Below are positions 44,224 through 55,535 of a stretch of 64,000 nucleotides of DNA, one piece after another; position 1 is the first letter of the stretch, and the number at the start of each line of letters is the position of its first letter. Both the position numbers and the translations under genes were made by a program. The stretch spans positions 3,100,001-3,164,000 of the forward strand of contig OY725498.1 of NCBI GenBank assembly GCA_963281255.1, in the 5' to 3' direction. The notes below the pieces were generated by a model. The model did not search any database. It saw only the letters and a list, made by a program, of their open reading frames with translations, and had not been told where the DNA came from. This DNA is from Aphrocallistes beatrix. Lineage: Eukaryota; Porifera; Hexactinellida; Sceptrulophora; Aphrocallistidae.

Positions 44224-44803
44224 TTGTATCAGCGAAAATTGGCAGAGGACAATGCAACCTCTTGGGACTTCAGTTTCATTCTATCAGGAAGCAGCCTGTT
44301 AACCACAACGGGAAGCAACTATGAGCCGTGGGAAACGGAGAACATAGTTGGTGACGGGAATTGCCTTTTTCGCTGTTTTTCTCACATCATTCTGGTAACC
44401 AAAACAGCCATCCGCAACTCAGATCCATTATTGTTCATTTTATTGCAAGCGAAGGTATATCACGACTCGGATGGTAATTTAAATCGAAGCAATTGACACT
44501 TTGTGGTACTTTCTCACAGATAATCTAACATCTCTTGGAGGAACTTGGGGTAGCGATGTTGAGATTATGCCCGCTTTTGATATTCTTAATGTCGACATCT
44601 ATGTGGCAAATAACAATTATAGGAAGGAAGGAACACTAAATCGTGAAGTACGTTGGAGCTTACTGGGAGCTAGCACGAATCCAACTGCAGCACTCTGCAT
44701 CACCAACTATGGTCTTCACTTTGAACCAGTCATCCCGATGCTGAATAGCATAACTCCTACATATGGCTCATTCTCAGATCAAGTACACTTAGTTGAGTAA
44801 CAT
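44224..44803 (+). pseudogene. OTU-family cysteine protease-like, one frameshift
   Basis: 44224-44496 contains YEPWETENIVGDGNCLFRCF and SHIIL: GDGNCLFR is the OTU catalytic motif with Asp and the nucleophile Cys. After a frameshift near 44480, the frame to 44803 gives WYFLTDNLTSLGGTWGSDVE, IMPAFDILNVDIYVANNNYR and ALCITNYGLHFEPVIPM, with the catalytic His in N-x-x-x-HF. GTWGS-E-x-x-A...L...I is the standard OTU middle segment. OTU proteases cleave ubiquitin chains. Here the gene looks dead: a shift, no clear start, and no splice sites that rescue it. OTU domains also travel in transposons and viruses. It lies in a PTP intron on the opposite strand. Confidence 0.8.
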
Positions 44804-46335
44804 CTAGCCCTTCCTAATGACGTTACACTTGCTTACACCTCACCACGATGCGTACATCCAGCTGGAGTGTATTGCGTGAAAGGCAACGCAACTGATGAGT
44901 CCAAGCCGGGACGAAACACTCAAAGGAAATAGCTTAATACATCTCAGTACTATGACCTCGGTATACATGATGTCAGTGCCAGAGCTAGACGGACCTTATC
45001 AGAGAGTAGACAGATTAATAAGATGACACTCTTTCAGATATTTTTAGTAATAACCGAGCCCGACTATATACACTTGGTATCCCGGCGCATTTGTGTGATG
45101 TCTGGATCTCGACTGCTTGATACAGGTGGATCCAAACTGGGGTATCTTTATGACATTATACATGATTCATGATTGATGAGTCATTACCATTTGATCATGA
45201 ATATATTTACATAGAAAGGTGTCGTGATGCACAATAAACGTTTCATCTAAAGTATTCTAATCTCTATCTCTTCTCGTTTTCAAGATATATAATTTACTAC
45301 GTCTAGAGGTATGAAAATTCTGATATTTTGAGAAAGTTTTCCGCAAAACACTAAATAGCATAATAAAGTAAATTCATCACTTTGAATTTTTATGTTGAGT
45401 CATCGCCACTTGACCATAAGTATACATATATTTATCTATTTAAAGGTGTCAAAATATTTATGCATATCTATTCATTGAAATGTTTCACTTCAACATCAAG
45501 TTATTAAGATTCGAACTTTTGCATCATACGTATTACTATCGATATATATACGGTAGATAGATATTATTAACATAGCTCGATAATACTTGTGTAATATCAG
45601 TTTGCTCAGTATGAATAGTTTCAACTATAGACTCGTTGTTATCGGTTGTTTGCTCTATTAATAGAAAAGAAAATTAAAATATTAAACTTAATATCAGAAT
45701 CTCCAATCTCGCACTTGGATTTGGTAATAGGTGATAAATCCAAACAATAACATATATTCACATTGAAAAGTGTGAAATGAAAAGTTAATTTTAAAATTTA
45801 AAAATTGTAGATGGTTTGGAAAAAATCTAGTACTGCAGATGGTGTTAAAAAATTTGTTTATTTTGTCATTTGGTGAAGCATCAAAATTGATATACTAGTA
45901 AATTCGTCTGCCGATTTACATTTAACACGTTCTGTCCAAATTTGGTTTTTATCGCAATTATGGTATACCCAAAAACTAACGCAATATAGGGAGGTACTCA
46001 TTTCAAAAGTTGACAACTATGCCTAATAGTCGACAAACTAAAGATTGATCCATAAATCACTAGAAATATATATCGGACATTAGTGGAGTATAATTTCCGA
46101 ACATATGAATTTGATAGGGTTTCAATAATTCGCATTGGTGACGCACAATGATACATTGCGTCAATAACTCAAAAGTGTCTGAATACACTCCCATCAAAAC
46201 ACATTCTTTGGGGCATTTCGTTTTCATCAAAATTGAGTTTCAATTTATAACATCGACAAAGAGTTGAACTTTCATGTTTTCAGATATATAGTGTTTCATA
46301 AAAAAAAGAATTTGTCAAAAAAGACAATAAAATAC
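44804..46335. other. PTP intron, unannotated 1.5 kb
   Basis: AT-rich. 45150-45240 and 45360-45480 are diverged copies of one segment (TTGAGTCATYRCCAYTTGA...), otherwise nothing recognised. Confidence 0.4.
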
Positions 46336-46433
46336 CTTAGTACTCTCGCTTAATTTTGTTAACATCACAATCACATCAATTTCGTGTTCCCATATAAGTC
46401 TCCACATATCTGAAATTGTTCCAGCCAAAGGTC
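46336..46433 (-). CDS. receptor-type PTP, exon with the FWRMIW-type motif
   Basis: The 98-bp exon encodes (G)PLAGTISDMWRLIWEHEIDV then IVMLTKLSESTK. QGPL...TxxDFWRMIWE...VIVMLT is one of the best conserved PTP segments (core helix and strand). The acceptor is TATTTTTTAG and donor ACTAAG/GTATTT. It enters in phase 1, completing Gly of QGP from the 37-bp exon, and leaves in phase 0. Confidence 0.9.
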
Positions 46434-46874
46434 CTAAAAAATAAGTTTTATAATGAATATTAAACCTCGTGAATCATTTGCCCATGAAATAGAAATACGA
46501 TTATTGTCATAAAAATGGCTCTCTTACACAAAAAGAGTGCAGAGCATTCAACTCAGCACATTTCATAAGCAATATTCCTTGCAAAATCCTTTAAGCGTGT
46601 TAAATGACACATGTTTCCTCAAACCAAAATATCATAAAAACTCAAAAACGCGTTAAAATCCGTTGAAGCGGAAAGTTCGGGTTTAATTAATAAAAGCACG
46701 TTGAAATGTTATTCCATTGCATGAAGTATAGGTAAATATTTTAAACAATGAATATATGCAGCGTCGACGTTGCTAATTGATAGTGCCGGGGATAGGGAAT
46801 TTTTTCTTGACTCGATAAATAACTTAATTCATAACTATTTGTATGTTAAAATTGGGATGTATTATATATGTATA

Positions 46875-47290
46875 GACTAACCGGACAAAAGCATTTAGAC
46901 ACTATATTCTTCCCCACACAAATAGTACTAAATTGGATCTTTTAAAAGAATTCAAACTCTAAGAGCTATTAAGAGTCTGATTTAAGAATCGAAATCTTCA
47001 CATTGGAATTAGTAATAGTTGAAGATTTCTAATAAATTGCTCAACCCAATGAGTAAAATTACCAACCTGTGCCACAAGGTGGCAGTGATTGATAATTTGA
47101 AAACATTGGGAAATTAATAATTAATTAGAAATATCCTACAATCACTAATTTGAATGCGAAGATTGTGAATTTGAAACCTGATTAGTTGTATCATTTATCA
47201 TTTCGGAGTTTTAATCTTCATGAATAGACCCATTTAGTACTAAATGCAAGTGAGATAATGAAGTGTGCAAACACTTTTGTCCGGGTAGTG
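46875..47290. mobile_element. Tc1-type palindromic MITE in a PTP intron
   Basis: GACTAACCGGACAAAAGCAT and (minus strand) CACTACCCGGACAAAAGTGT; TA on both sides (46873-46874, 47291-47292). Arms are complementary through most of the 416 bp. Same family as 17229-18258. Confidence 0.85.
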
Positions 47291-47401
47291 TATATATATA
47301 TTCACACGATATTTGAGCTTAAAAGGTAAATATCAGAGTAATTTAGTGAGAACAATAAATGAGAAGTAAAAACTGATTCTTAAAAATATATCAAAAATTA
47401 C

Positions 47402-47438
47402 CTTGTGCAGCAATGTATTGAGACTGTTGGGAATAGCC
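47402..47438 (-). CDS. receptor-type PTP, 37-bp micro-exon (GYSQQSQYIAAQ)
   Basis: Encodes GYSQQSQYIAAQ plus the first base of Gly. This fits the conserved INGYxxxxxYIATQGP segment directly before exon 46336-46433. The acceptor is ATATTTAG and the donor CAAG/GTAATT. Phase 0 in, phase 1 out. It is too short to find by ORF length. Support comes from its phase, splice sites and position. The preceding exon (ending ...DYINAxYI) was not found upstream in the window. Confidence 0.82.
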
Positions 47439-47867
47439 CTAAATATTGAAAATAAATATAAATTTTTGAAAAATATATTATTTTTGTGTACACGGTCTCT
47501 TTTTGATTGTAAAGTATGACACTTGTTTCTAAGAAAATATGTAAATATGATCATATTAAATGAAAAATACATTGATGGCTTTTGACAAAACTGTAATTAT
47601 TCACAATATTTCAAGTACAAATATCTCAGAGGTTTACAAAGAAATTTACATTAAACAGATAATCTTTCCCGTATAATTTTTACACAACTAAAGTCATTGA
47701 ATCCTACAATATATTTCAGGGCTGTATAAATCCAAATTTAGTTGATAAAAATGATATTTTATCAACTAACTCATCCAACCTATTCATTTTTGAGAAATAA
47801 ACTTATTCAAATGATTCAAAAAATGAGATCGTAAAAATTATCAATGCGTAGGCAGAGGGTAGGCACA

Positions 47868-48162
47868 CATTGATTAATTATAATGTTGATACTGTCAATA
47901 AATTCATCTTAATGCTATAATAAATATTACTCTCAAAATCGCCAAATTTTTCAATTTTCAATTTTAGAAGAGTAATTATGACGTTAAAACAGTGATTAGT
48001 CATTATTTTTCGACGATAGTTTTATCATATTTGAGATATATTTACATACATACATAGTCAATCAAATTTCTGCCTTCCATCACCTAAAATTGCTGAGTTA
48101 TAGTCAGAAAACTAAACAATAAAAAAGGTGACAATGACGTCATAATTCCATGATGAGTTAAG
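47868..48162 (-). repeat. HLR copy 21, diverged middle part
   Basis: CACATTGATTAATTATAATG through TTAAAACAGTGATTAGTCAT to AATGACGTCATAATTCCATG. Both termini are lost. Confidence 0.7.
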
Positions 48163-48311
48163 CATATTAATATATTTTAAAGACTGTTTTCACATAATTT
48201 GACTTAGTCTGAAAATATGTCAGATACTAGATTCCAATGGTTGATTTGCGTTTTAAATTATAGGTTTCGAAATCATATTTTGTGATAAATATTTGTTTAA
48301 TTTTGTCTATA

Positions 48312-49440
48312 CTAGGGCATTCAAAAAGTCTTGCGGGTCATACCATAAAATAATAAATAAATGTCATAGAATATGTTTCAATGAATTATTTATTCGAAAT
48401 ACCCCCCTCCTACTTCTACACAGCGTTTCAATCTTTCCACCCACTTTATGAATGCATTTCTGTACTCATCTTCGGGGATGGATTTGAAGAAGTGGTACAT
48501 TGCCGACCCGAGGGTTTGTTTCGACTCACGTTTTTTATTAGGTTTGGAAGTACATTCTCCGTAAAAAACGTTGCGTTTACTGTTTTACCACTTTCAGAAG
48601 GTATTTGCAAGACTATTCCACTACTATTGAAGAAAATCGTGCACATGACCTTCGGTTTTCTGAAGTCGGGCCTAGGAATTTGGGCCGGTCTTTCGTCCCC
48701 TCTCACCCATGATCGCATTTTATACTTGCTGTAAGGGGTTGAATAATAGACCCAAGTCTCATCCCCGGTTAGAACTTCAGCAAGGCGTCTAGGATCACAA
48801 CCGTCATAGGTTTCTAGGAGTTTTTTGGCAGTCTTTACACGTGCGAGCTTTTGTTGATCGCCGAGGTTATGTGGGACCCACTTACCGCAAATGGATCGGA
48901 AACCAAGCTGAGTAGTAAGAATGGAATGAATGGCCCCCGATGAAATCTCCATACTCTGCTCTAACTGCTCGATTGTTATACACTTATCTTCCCTGACTTT
49001 GCTCTCGATTAGAGCAACATTCTCTGGGGTGCTGACGGACACCGGTCTCCCAGATCGAGGTAGATCTGACACGTCTGTATTTCCAGACTGAAATCGTGCA
49101 GCCCATCGCTCTACCGTTGATCTGGAAGGGCAGTCCATGCACAATAGCTCCTGCAACTCGTTGTAGATGAGTACCGGCTGGATGAAGAGTTTTGTGTGAA
49201 ACTCAATGTAAGCTCTCCATTTCAGATTAAAATTGTCATCCTTGGAAGCCATAATTTTACCAGTATGTTGAAATGATGTGTGAATAAATTGATCAGAAAT
49301 TTGTAATTTTCATTCAATCAAGCTAAGATTTTCAGTGAATCAAGCTAAGATATAAGGTTGTGTTATAGATGAAAACTGATTTGTTTACTATTATAGTCTG
49401 CGAAATATACCATGACCCGCAAGACTTATTGACGCCCTAG
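48312..49440 (-). mobile_element. mariner element, internally deleted
   Basis: Ends CTAGGGCATTCAAAAAGTCT (with TGCGGGTCAT) and (minus strand) CTAGGGCGTCAATAAGTCTT. TA at both sides (48310-48311, 49441-49442). 1129 bp; same family as 12381-13692 but about 200 bp shorter. Confidence 0.88.
48446..49252 (-). pseudogene. mariner transposase, catalytic core partly deleted
   Basis: A 268-codon frame from MASKDDNFNLKWRAYIEFHT. The N-terminus has two helix-turn-helix parts (LIYNELQELLCMDCPSRSTV / MEISSGAIHSILTTQLGFRS) and LPRSGRPVSVSTPENV between them. KWVPHNLGDQQKLARVKTAK and RLAEVLTGDETWVYYSTP follow, the latter with the first catalytic Asp intact. GDERPAQIPRPDFRKPKV and VNATFFTENVLPNLIKNV come next. 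Then a deletion removes the segment with the other two acidic residues, and the tail (SGRQCTTSSNPSPKMSTE) is the C-terminal region in a wrong frame. DNA binding might survive, catalysis cannot. Clean codon structure means it is younger than the copy at 12381. Confidence 0.88.
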
Positions 49441-49794
49441 TAATAGAGATACAAAAAGGTAACAAATCTTAAAAAGATAATACGAACAAGCTTTCAACCA
49501 TTGACCTGTCGTTATTAGGGGTGTAAATTCCAAAAATAATATTTTGATCTTATTTTGATTTTGTTTGTTTACAGTAGATTCATAAAGTAGGCCACTGCAA
49601 ATGGATGAGTGAAAACAAAAAATATTTGGTTCTGGTAATTTGATAACAATCCCAAGCGGTTGCAGGCCGACTCTTTAACACAAAGTGTTCGCTAGTTCTG
49701 CTACGTAAATATGAAAAGCACCAATACTTTAGGCCAAGCAGTGCAGTTAAAGAACTTAAGTTAAGATTTTACTATTTCCGTAGACATCATTAGA
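49441..49794. other. short intergenic stretch with HLR hairpin trace
   Basis: At 49667-49705 GGCCGACTCTTTAACACAAA and GTGTTCGCTAG resemble a degenerate HLR hairpin in plus orientation. Otherwise nothing. Confidence 0.4.
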
Positions 49795-50155
49795 AAACGT
49801 TTGTCTTAGTTTTATAATCGATAACACTCGAAAGATCACAGAATTTGTAAATTTTTCTATTATTGATGCGTAATGATGACGTCATAACAAAATGATAAGT
49901 CATCATTTTCTGACGAGAGTTGTGTCATATTTGAGATATATTAATATACACATTATATTAATATTTTAGCCCTTATTTCAACTATCACCAAAAATGGCGT
50001 TATAGTCGAAAAACTGAAATATCTGATTATAAAAAAAGGCGACAATGACATTATAATTCCATGATAATTCAACATTTTCTTCTGAGGTCACAACTTAGTG
50101 GAACATTAGCCAAAATACTCCCACATCCCAAAAATCAGCTTTCTGCGCCTGGACC
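49795..50155 (-). repeat. HLR copy 22, no termini
   Basis: GTTTGTCTTAGTTTTATAATCG through TGATGACGTCATAACA to CCAAAAATCAGCTTTCTGCG. Confidence 0.75.
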
Positions 50156-50179
50156 TTCAAAGGTATATTCGAGGCCCTG

Positions 50180-51530
50180 ACACAGGCTACACCCAATAAT
50201 TATAAAAGGTAAGCGTGCCCATGTTTTAACTCCTCTGATCACAGAGACCTCTTCGCTACTTTCTCAAATGGAAGACCCACTCAGATCCAGCGTCAAAACG
50301 CCTAGAAGGCCATTCCTCTCAGCTGCAAAGCAAATGGCCTTTGAATGAAATGTGGTCGTAGCAAGGCATCTTCAGGTATAAACCATCTTCAACTCAATCT
50401 AGACCCCAAAGCTTGTCTCCCCGTAAGACTGATGCCTGCTTGTTTCGGTTGAACATGCACTCATGCTACAATCACAGTTCCATCTTTTTGGAGAGTCAAA
50501 GGGATGTTCACTATTCCCTTCGAGTTGATAATGTCGCGCGAGTCCAACTCCCACCTTTTTCGTTAAGGGAGGGCGGACTCGGCATGTTCCCCCCTTCCCG
50601 TAATCGCATACGAATCCCACTTTTGCAATATTTGTTCTCATCTACCCACACCTAATATTAAGTCACTTTATCATCATTAGTCAATTGCCCCAGTATCTCC
50701 AGCAAATATCATCAGGCTACCATTCGATTTCTCACAAGAATTTTACCACCTTGCTCTGCCAATATTCTTTATGGATACAATTTCTCCTAAAATTGCAAGG
50801 TCCAGCGACTCCTGGGCTTTGCCTAGATTTTCAACGCGCATCAACACAACCTGCTGAACAATGCACATCCCCCTTCAATTTTGCACTCAATTTAGAACAT
50901 AATACCCCCCCACTCACTCATTTTCCTCTCCCCAAGTGAAAACGCGAACTCGGGAATATCAATTTCTACTCACTTCTGTCCAAAAGCAGATACGAAAAGA
51001 GTGATTATGTATATTCTCGGTGGATAAGGATCATGGACTTATCACTGTTCATGAATCTGACCTACGACAAATATACGACATGTATCTCGCTATGAATGCT
51101 ACTCGTGCTCTGCTTATGTCTTCTTTGACGCAGTCTAAAAACGGAACTTACTAGCTGAAAAAGATCCGAATCTACCCTACCCCCACACATTCTACTTTAA
51201 GTTGAAAGTTCACAAACCTCAGTTTCAATGCGTAGAGCTCTATTCACCATCACTGTTTAGAATCACCAACTCCCTCTCTGAACTCACAACCATGTGTCTC
51301 CCCATTGCTAATCATAAACCCTCAATAACTACTCTCGTATCCTCTCATTTACGACCCTTCATAACTCCTATTATAGCAAATTCTTCCTTCCTTTGTGAAT
51401 AAGTGCACGTTTTTACTAGTCTATCCCATCCATCAATCAACATGGACACTTGTACACATTGAACATCAAGTCATTTTATCCTCTACTCCCCATGCGGTTA
51501 ATCTAGAAACCTTTTACCATTACAACCCAG
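50180..51530 (+). pseudogene. reverse-transcriptase-like pseudogene (Penelope-like or related)
   Basis: GC and codon texture change here. Around 51025-51110 the plus strand reads DKDHGLITVHESDLRQIYDM, like the ADKGxGxVV...Y motif. Near 51185-51400 comes HTFYFKLKVHKPQFQC, like FYxLPKxHKP, and then LFRITNSLSELTTMCLPIAN, like RPIxSxxxSPxxxLSxxL. These are the conserved N-terminal RT blocks of Penelope-like and some other retroelements. An earlier segment (FATFSNGRPTQIQRQNA, about 50250) may belong to the same ORF. There are many stops. The YxDD box was not seen. Confidence 0.45.
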
Positions 51531-51552
51531 ACAATCTCTATTCCCCATCCTA

Positions 51553-51752
51553 GCTGCGCTGCTACATCAAAAATTTTAAACTGCCAAATTTGATGATTTT
51601 GTCATATCGATTGTAACAGTATGAAATACATATTTAGAGATGTTAGAGATGTTATCTCCCTCATAATTAATCATTGGGAGCCCAGAAATGTGGGTTCCTC
51701 CAGGGTTCCTACGGCGCAGAGCGTAGGCAAGCGAAGGGCGTTTGTTGTTGAA
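51553..51752 (+). repeat. HLR copy 23, 3' third
   Basis: CATCAAAAATTTTAAACTGCC through TTAATCATTGGGAGCCC to GCGAAGGGCGTTTG; the hairpin cluster is partly deleted. Confidence 0.75.
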
Positions 51753-52439
51753 TAAATGTGGTCAAAGGGTACATTTACGGTTTAAATCTCATTTTTGATA
51801 ATTAGGACATTTGTTAAATTTGTTGTCTTGCATTAAACATCAAAATTCTCGCGAAAAAACTTATAAATAATGCAGAAATCAAATAGATAATTTAAGTTCG
51901 AATATTTTTTTAAATAGCGCATATCAAATTCTTTAAACCATTACACAAAAACAATTAAACATTTGACATTTCACTACTACAAATCATTTAGAATAGTCTC
52001 CCTTTTAATTGAGCAGTAAAAAAAATTGAAAATCTTCGGGGGAAGGTGTTTCAAAGATGAATTTTTTTAAAAACTAACATCTCCTGACCGAGCATAAATT
52101 AAGAAAATAATCTGAGTTGATTGGTCGCAGAATAATGAGAAATATTCGACTTTAGTTATGGGACCAATGAATATCTGTAAGCATCAAAATTCCTAGTAAC
52201 CGAAAAATTTGGTGTCTGATACAAATTAATTATCTAGAGAGCGGTAATCAACATTTCAGATGCTTTGAATTCGAATATTATTTTATTATAGAGTGTGATC
52301 AACGAATATCATCACCAAAGTAGAATCTACAAGAGATCGTATATCTGGGTCAATTACCAGAAAAAGATTTGATTTAGAATTGTGATCTACATTAACCTTA
52401 GTATAGTCTCTAAATTATAAGGAAGTAAAAGTATGTAAA
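51753..52439. other. unannotated AT-rich stretch
   Basis: Nothing recognised. Confidence 0.4.
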
Positions 52440-52530
52440 TTAAAGTTTATAGATTTATATAGTCCCGAATCCAGGCTAATATGTTTTAAGGGGGTTCAAA
52501 ATCTGGGTGAAGTGCCAAACCTACTGATAG

Positions 52531-52564
<34 letters not shown>

Positions 52565-52732
52565 TAAAATGTTTACAAAGAGACAAACTCGGCTATCAAT
52601 AGGCAAGAAAGATATTACATCACAGAAGCAAAGTAATTGTGAACACAATGCAAATGACTAGGGCGAGCTTAGAAACTGTTTCCTAAGGCTTGGTGTTCAA
52701 ACGCGTTAACCACTAAATCACCCAAGCAGATA
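52440..52732 (-). repeat. tRNA-derived SINE, copy 2, with (GT)n
   Basis: The inverse of the SINE at 5655-6075: tail ATAGTCCCGAATCCAGGC, body CTCGGCTATCAATAGGCAAG and head GGCTTGGTGTTCAAACGCGT. A GT microsatellite (52533-52562) replaces part of the body. Confidence 0.75.
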
Positions 52733-52740
52733 CACTAAGG

Positions 52741-54272
52741 CAGTGGTTCTCAACCGGGGTGCCATTTGCTTCCTCTAGGGATGCCGCAGGCCTTACCACA
52801 CTTACAGACTGCTTTATTTTATTTTCTATTGATACCATTGCCAATGTTGAATTTGATGATTGTCCTCTGACAATGCTCTGGAATAATTTATTACACAATA
52901 TTCACAATAATTTCCTAGTATATTAATTAGTTATTCTATAATAAAGTCGTAATAATTCAAATCAATCTCCACTTTTACTATCATTTGTTCATTGGCCTGC
53001 CCCTAAGTCAAATTAAGGTTGGTGTTTCCTTCCAGAACTAACTTTAAAAGTTTTCATTATTTTCTCCTGAAATTTTTTGTGGAAACTATTCTCGATGAGT
53101 TATCTGCAAAAATACACTTTTCGGGAGCCCAAGAAGTAAGAGAAAAATTTTTTTTTCCCAAATGACCTAATTTATAGAGGACATTCAAGGAAACTTCAAT
53201 GCCTTATGCCTCTTTTACTCAATTATTCTTGCACAAAATGGTTGAATAAAGAAAATAATAGGAATAGCATTTTCAATTTTAACCCAAATAATTTTTTCTT
53301 TAAATTAGTTTATACAAAATTTAGAAGCAGATTTTAGTAAGGAAAAATATTTTAACTCTTTTCTAAAGTAGAATATCAAAAATCTGTTTCTATCATTTTG
53401 TTCTACGTGACGAGATCTTTCTAAAACCGTTGAGTTTTTAACTCTACGACCTTTGTAACTAGAGATCCCTCCTTTGTAAATAGATTTTTTAAGTGCTAAA
53501 AACCGGCTACAAAGCAATTTTCTTCGGAAAGGCTTGATTTCCATTTGTTTACTGTATTCTGATAATAATTAACATCAAAACATCCTAAATCAACAACTTA
53601 TAGCAGTACTTAACTTCAAAATATGACACATCAAATATTTTCACATCATGACACCTTCAAAAGTGTGAAAAAGTTGAGTTATCACTGGGGGCCCAAAAAT
53701 GACCATGTCCGATAGTTTCCGCCGAAATCCCATGCCTATAACTTTATTTGGCTAGGCCAGGTCGTTGTTTTAATACTGAATTCGTACTCAGCACTAAATT
53801 TCCAGCAATTAAATATATATATTGACCATATTTGGAAATATTTTTGGTTGCCTTTTCCTAGCAACGGTCAGGAATGTTAAAAAATTCCTGGGCGTTGCTA
53901 GGCAGGGTCAAACAAAAATGTTTCTAAATATGGTCAATATATATATCAAATTGGTGGAAATCTAGTGCTGAGCATGAATTCAGCATTAAAAAGATGATCT
54001 GGTACTGTTAAAAGAAGTTAGAGCTGTGGGACATTAGAGCGACACCAGGTGATACAAGTGGCTCAAAGTGGCGAAATATTTGGACTGGAGTTATAAAAAT
54101 CGGGATTATTGTTTAGAACCCCTATAAGGATCTAAAAATGATAAAAAAGCAATTTGTGCACATTTTTAATAAAAAACAAGTTTCGCATGGGAAACACCAA
54201 CCTTAAGGGGTGCCGCTGGAAAGTGTAAGTTTAGAAAGGGTGCCGCGAGAAGAAAAAGGTTGAGAAACACTG
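52741..54272 (-). mobile_element. hAT element, mostly deleted
   Basis: Ends CAGTGGTTCTCAACCGGGGT and (minus strand) CAGTGTTTCTCAACCTTTTT; perfect 8-bp TSD CACTAAGG (52733-52740, 54273-54280). Close to the left end, the minus strand reads SSNSTLAMVSIENKIKQSVS, which fits a hAT transposase C-terminus (x-LAxLSIExx). The rest is not recognisably coding. Confidence 0.85.
53757..54004. repeat. foldback MITE nested in the hAT element
   Basis: CCAGGTCGTTGTTTTAATAC and (minus strand) CCAGATCATCTTTTTAATGC begin complementary arms of about 110 bp, including TTGACCATATTTGGAAA / its mirror. The centre is GCAACGGTC...GGCGTTGC. Confidence 0.78.
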
Positions 54273-54399
54273 CACTAAGGCAATGGTGCTGAATGGTGGG
54301 CTTGGACTAGGGTTGGTTATATCAGTCAATTTTGATCTCGTAAAAATGGTTTGACTGTGCAGGCATAATATCTTCGTGTATATATAGTATATATATATA

Positions 54400-55532
54400 C
54401 AAGCGCGCTTCGCTTGCTTGCGCTGCGCGGGGGACGGACACTGTGTCGAACGGGTCACATTGATAAATTATAAGGGAGATAACATCTCTAAATACGTCTG
54501 ACCTAATGGAATAATCGATATCGCACGAGAAATCACCAAATTTGTCAAATTTTTAAATTCTGATGAGTAATGATGACGTCATAACAAAGTGATGAGTGAT
54601 CATATTTTGATGATAGTTGCAACATATGTGAGATACATTAATATACACATTTTCTTAAAATTTCAGGCTTCTATAACCTAAAATGGCTGAGTTATGGGTG
54701 AAAAACTGAAATTTCTAATTATTAAAAAAAATAACAGACGGGCTAGAAGTGTGGTTAAACATTCTTTGGATGATGATACAATACATGTCATCCAAGGAAT
54801 TTGGGAGTACACTTCTAGTCCGTATGTAAGGGGATTATCTTACAGCAATTAAAGTTTGAAGGATTAAAATTGTGGATGTAAATTTTGGCTGTGTGAAACA
54901 AGTTATACAATATATGTTTATTTCTATCCTTATCATTTTATTTCCATTAATATTCATCATCATTGCTGGGTCAACATGACGATGCAAGTATATTTAATTA
55001 AGATAATTTTGTAGAGACATCTACGTATATTGAACACTTTACAATTAAAATAACAATTAAAATTTGAGCTCTAATAGGCATTTATCATTAAAATTAGGCA
55101 ATGATGACGTGACAGAGATTTTAACCGCAAATTGCTCAGAGGTCCGATGTCCGATGGATCAAGGAATTAAAGAGGTTTTAGAGGGCCTCATACATCACCA
55201 ATGAAACCAATATTTCTAGTTCTTCTAGTTTTAGTGCAATAAGCAAAAGCATGAAATCACAAAATGCTACAAAATATTACAAAGCGATTTCTTTTAAACT
55301 CTGGTCTGTGCACCACTTACGGTCGTCCCGACACAAACACTTTTTTAGTAATGTGTTACCATATTATTATGTTGGATTATACATAGATCCAATATAATAA
55401 TATATGAAGTACACTAAAAAAGGTGACAATGATGTCATAATTCCATGATGAGTCGATATTTTGGTATGAGCTCAGAACTTAGTAGAGCCATTGCCAAAAA
55501 TCTAGGCAGTTTCTTCAATCAATTCGTTACAG
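54400..55532 (-). mobile_element. HLR copy 24, with ~690-bp insertion, left half of a head-to-head pair
   Basis: Hairpin end CAAGCGCGCTTCGCTTGC at 54400 and body to about 54727. HLR sequence resumes at about 55417 (GGTGACAATGATGTCATAAT) and runs to AATTCGTTACAG at 55532. The insert includes an inverted pair ACGGGCTAGAAGTGT / ACACTTCTAGTCCGT (54734-54824). Its family is not recognised. Confidence 0.75.
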
Positions 55533-55535
55533 ATG

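Larger units (their letters stand above)
19390..47438 (-). other. receptor-type PTP gene locus (exons and introns seen)
   Basis: Span of the five exons listed separately. Their lengths (37, 98, 120, 167, 136 bp) sum to 558 bp, 186 codons, in one frame. The full catalytic domain should be 230-280 residues. About 80 residues at the N-terminal side (the NRYKNI...DYINASY part) and about 40 at the C-terminal side are missing from what I could find. The protein would be a membrane-anchored or soluble Tyr-phosphatase, but no transmembrane or extracellular domain is visible here. Introns contain HLRs, MITEs, a hAT, a Tc1, a P-type element and an OTU pseudogene. Confidence 0.85.
52733..54350. mobile_element. 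P-type terminus split by a hAT insertion
   Basis: GATACACTAAGG (to 52740) and CAATGGTGCTGAATGGTGGG (from 54281) together resemble the P-type TIR (TATACTAAGGCAATGG...). The same right-hand sequence occurs next to an intact CATAGCATTC end at 62513. Only the terminus is seen. Confidence 0.5.

Noticed and set aside
48381-48734. 117-codon plus-strand ORF
   Set aside because: Antisense shadow of the mariner transposase at 48446-49252.
50399-50655. Two 80-codon ORFs on opposite strands with Pro/Cys-rich translations
   Set aside because: They mirror each other over the same less AT-rich stretch, and neither shows a domain; any coding remnant here is better explained by the RT pseudogene.
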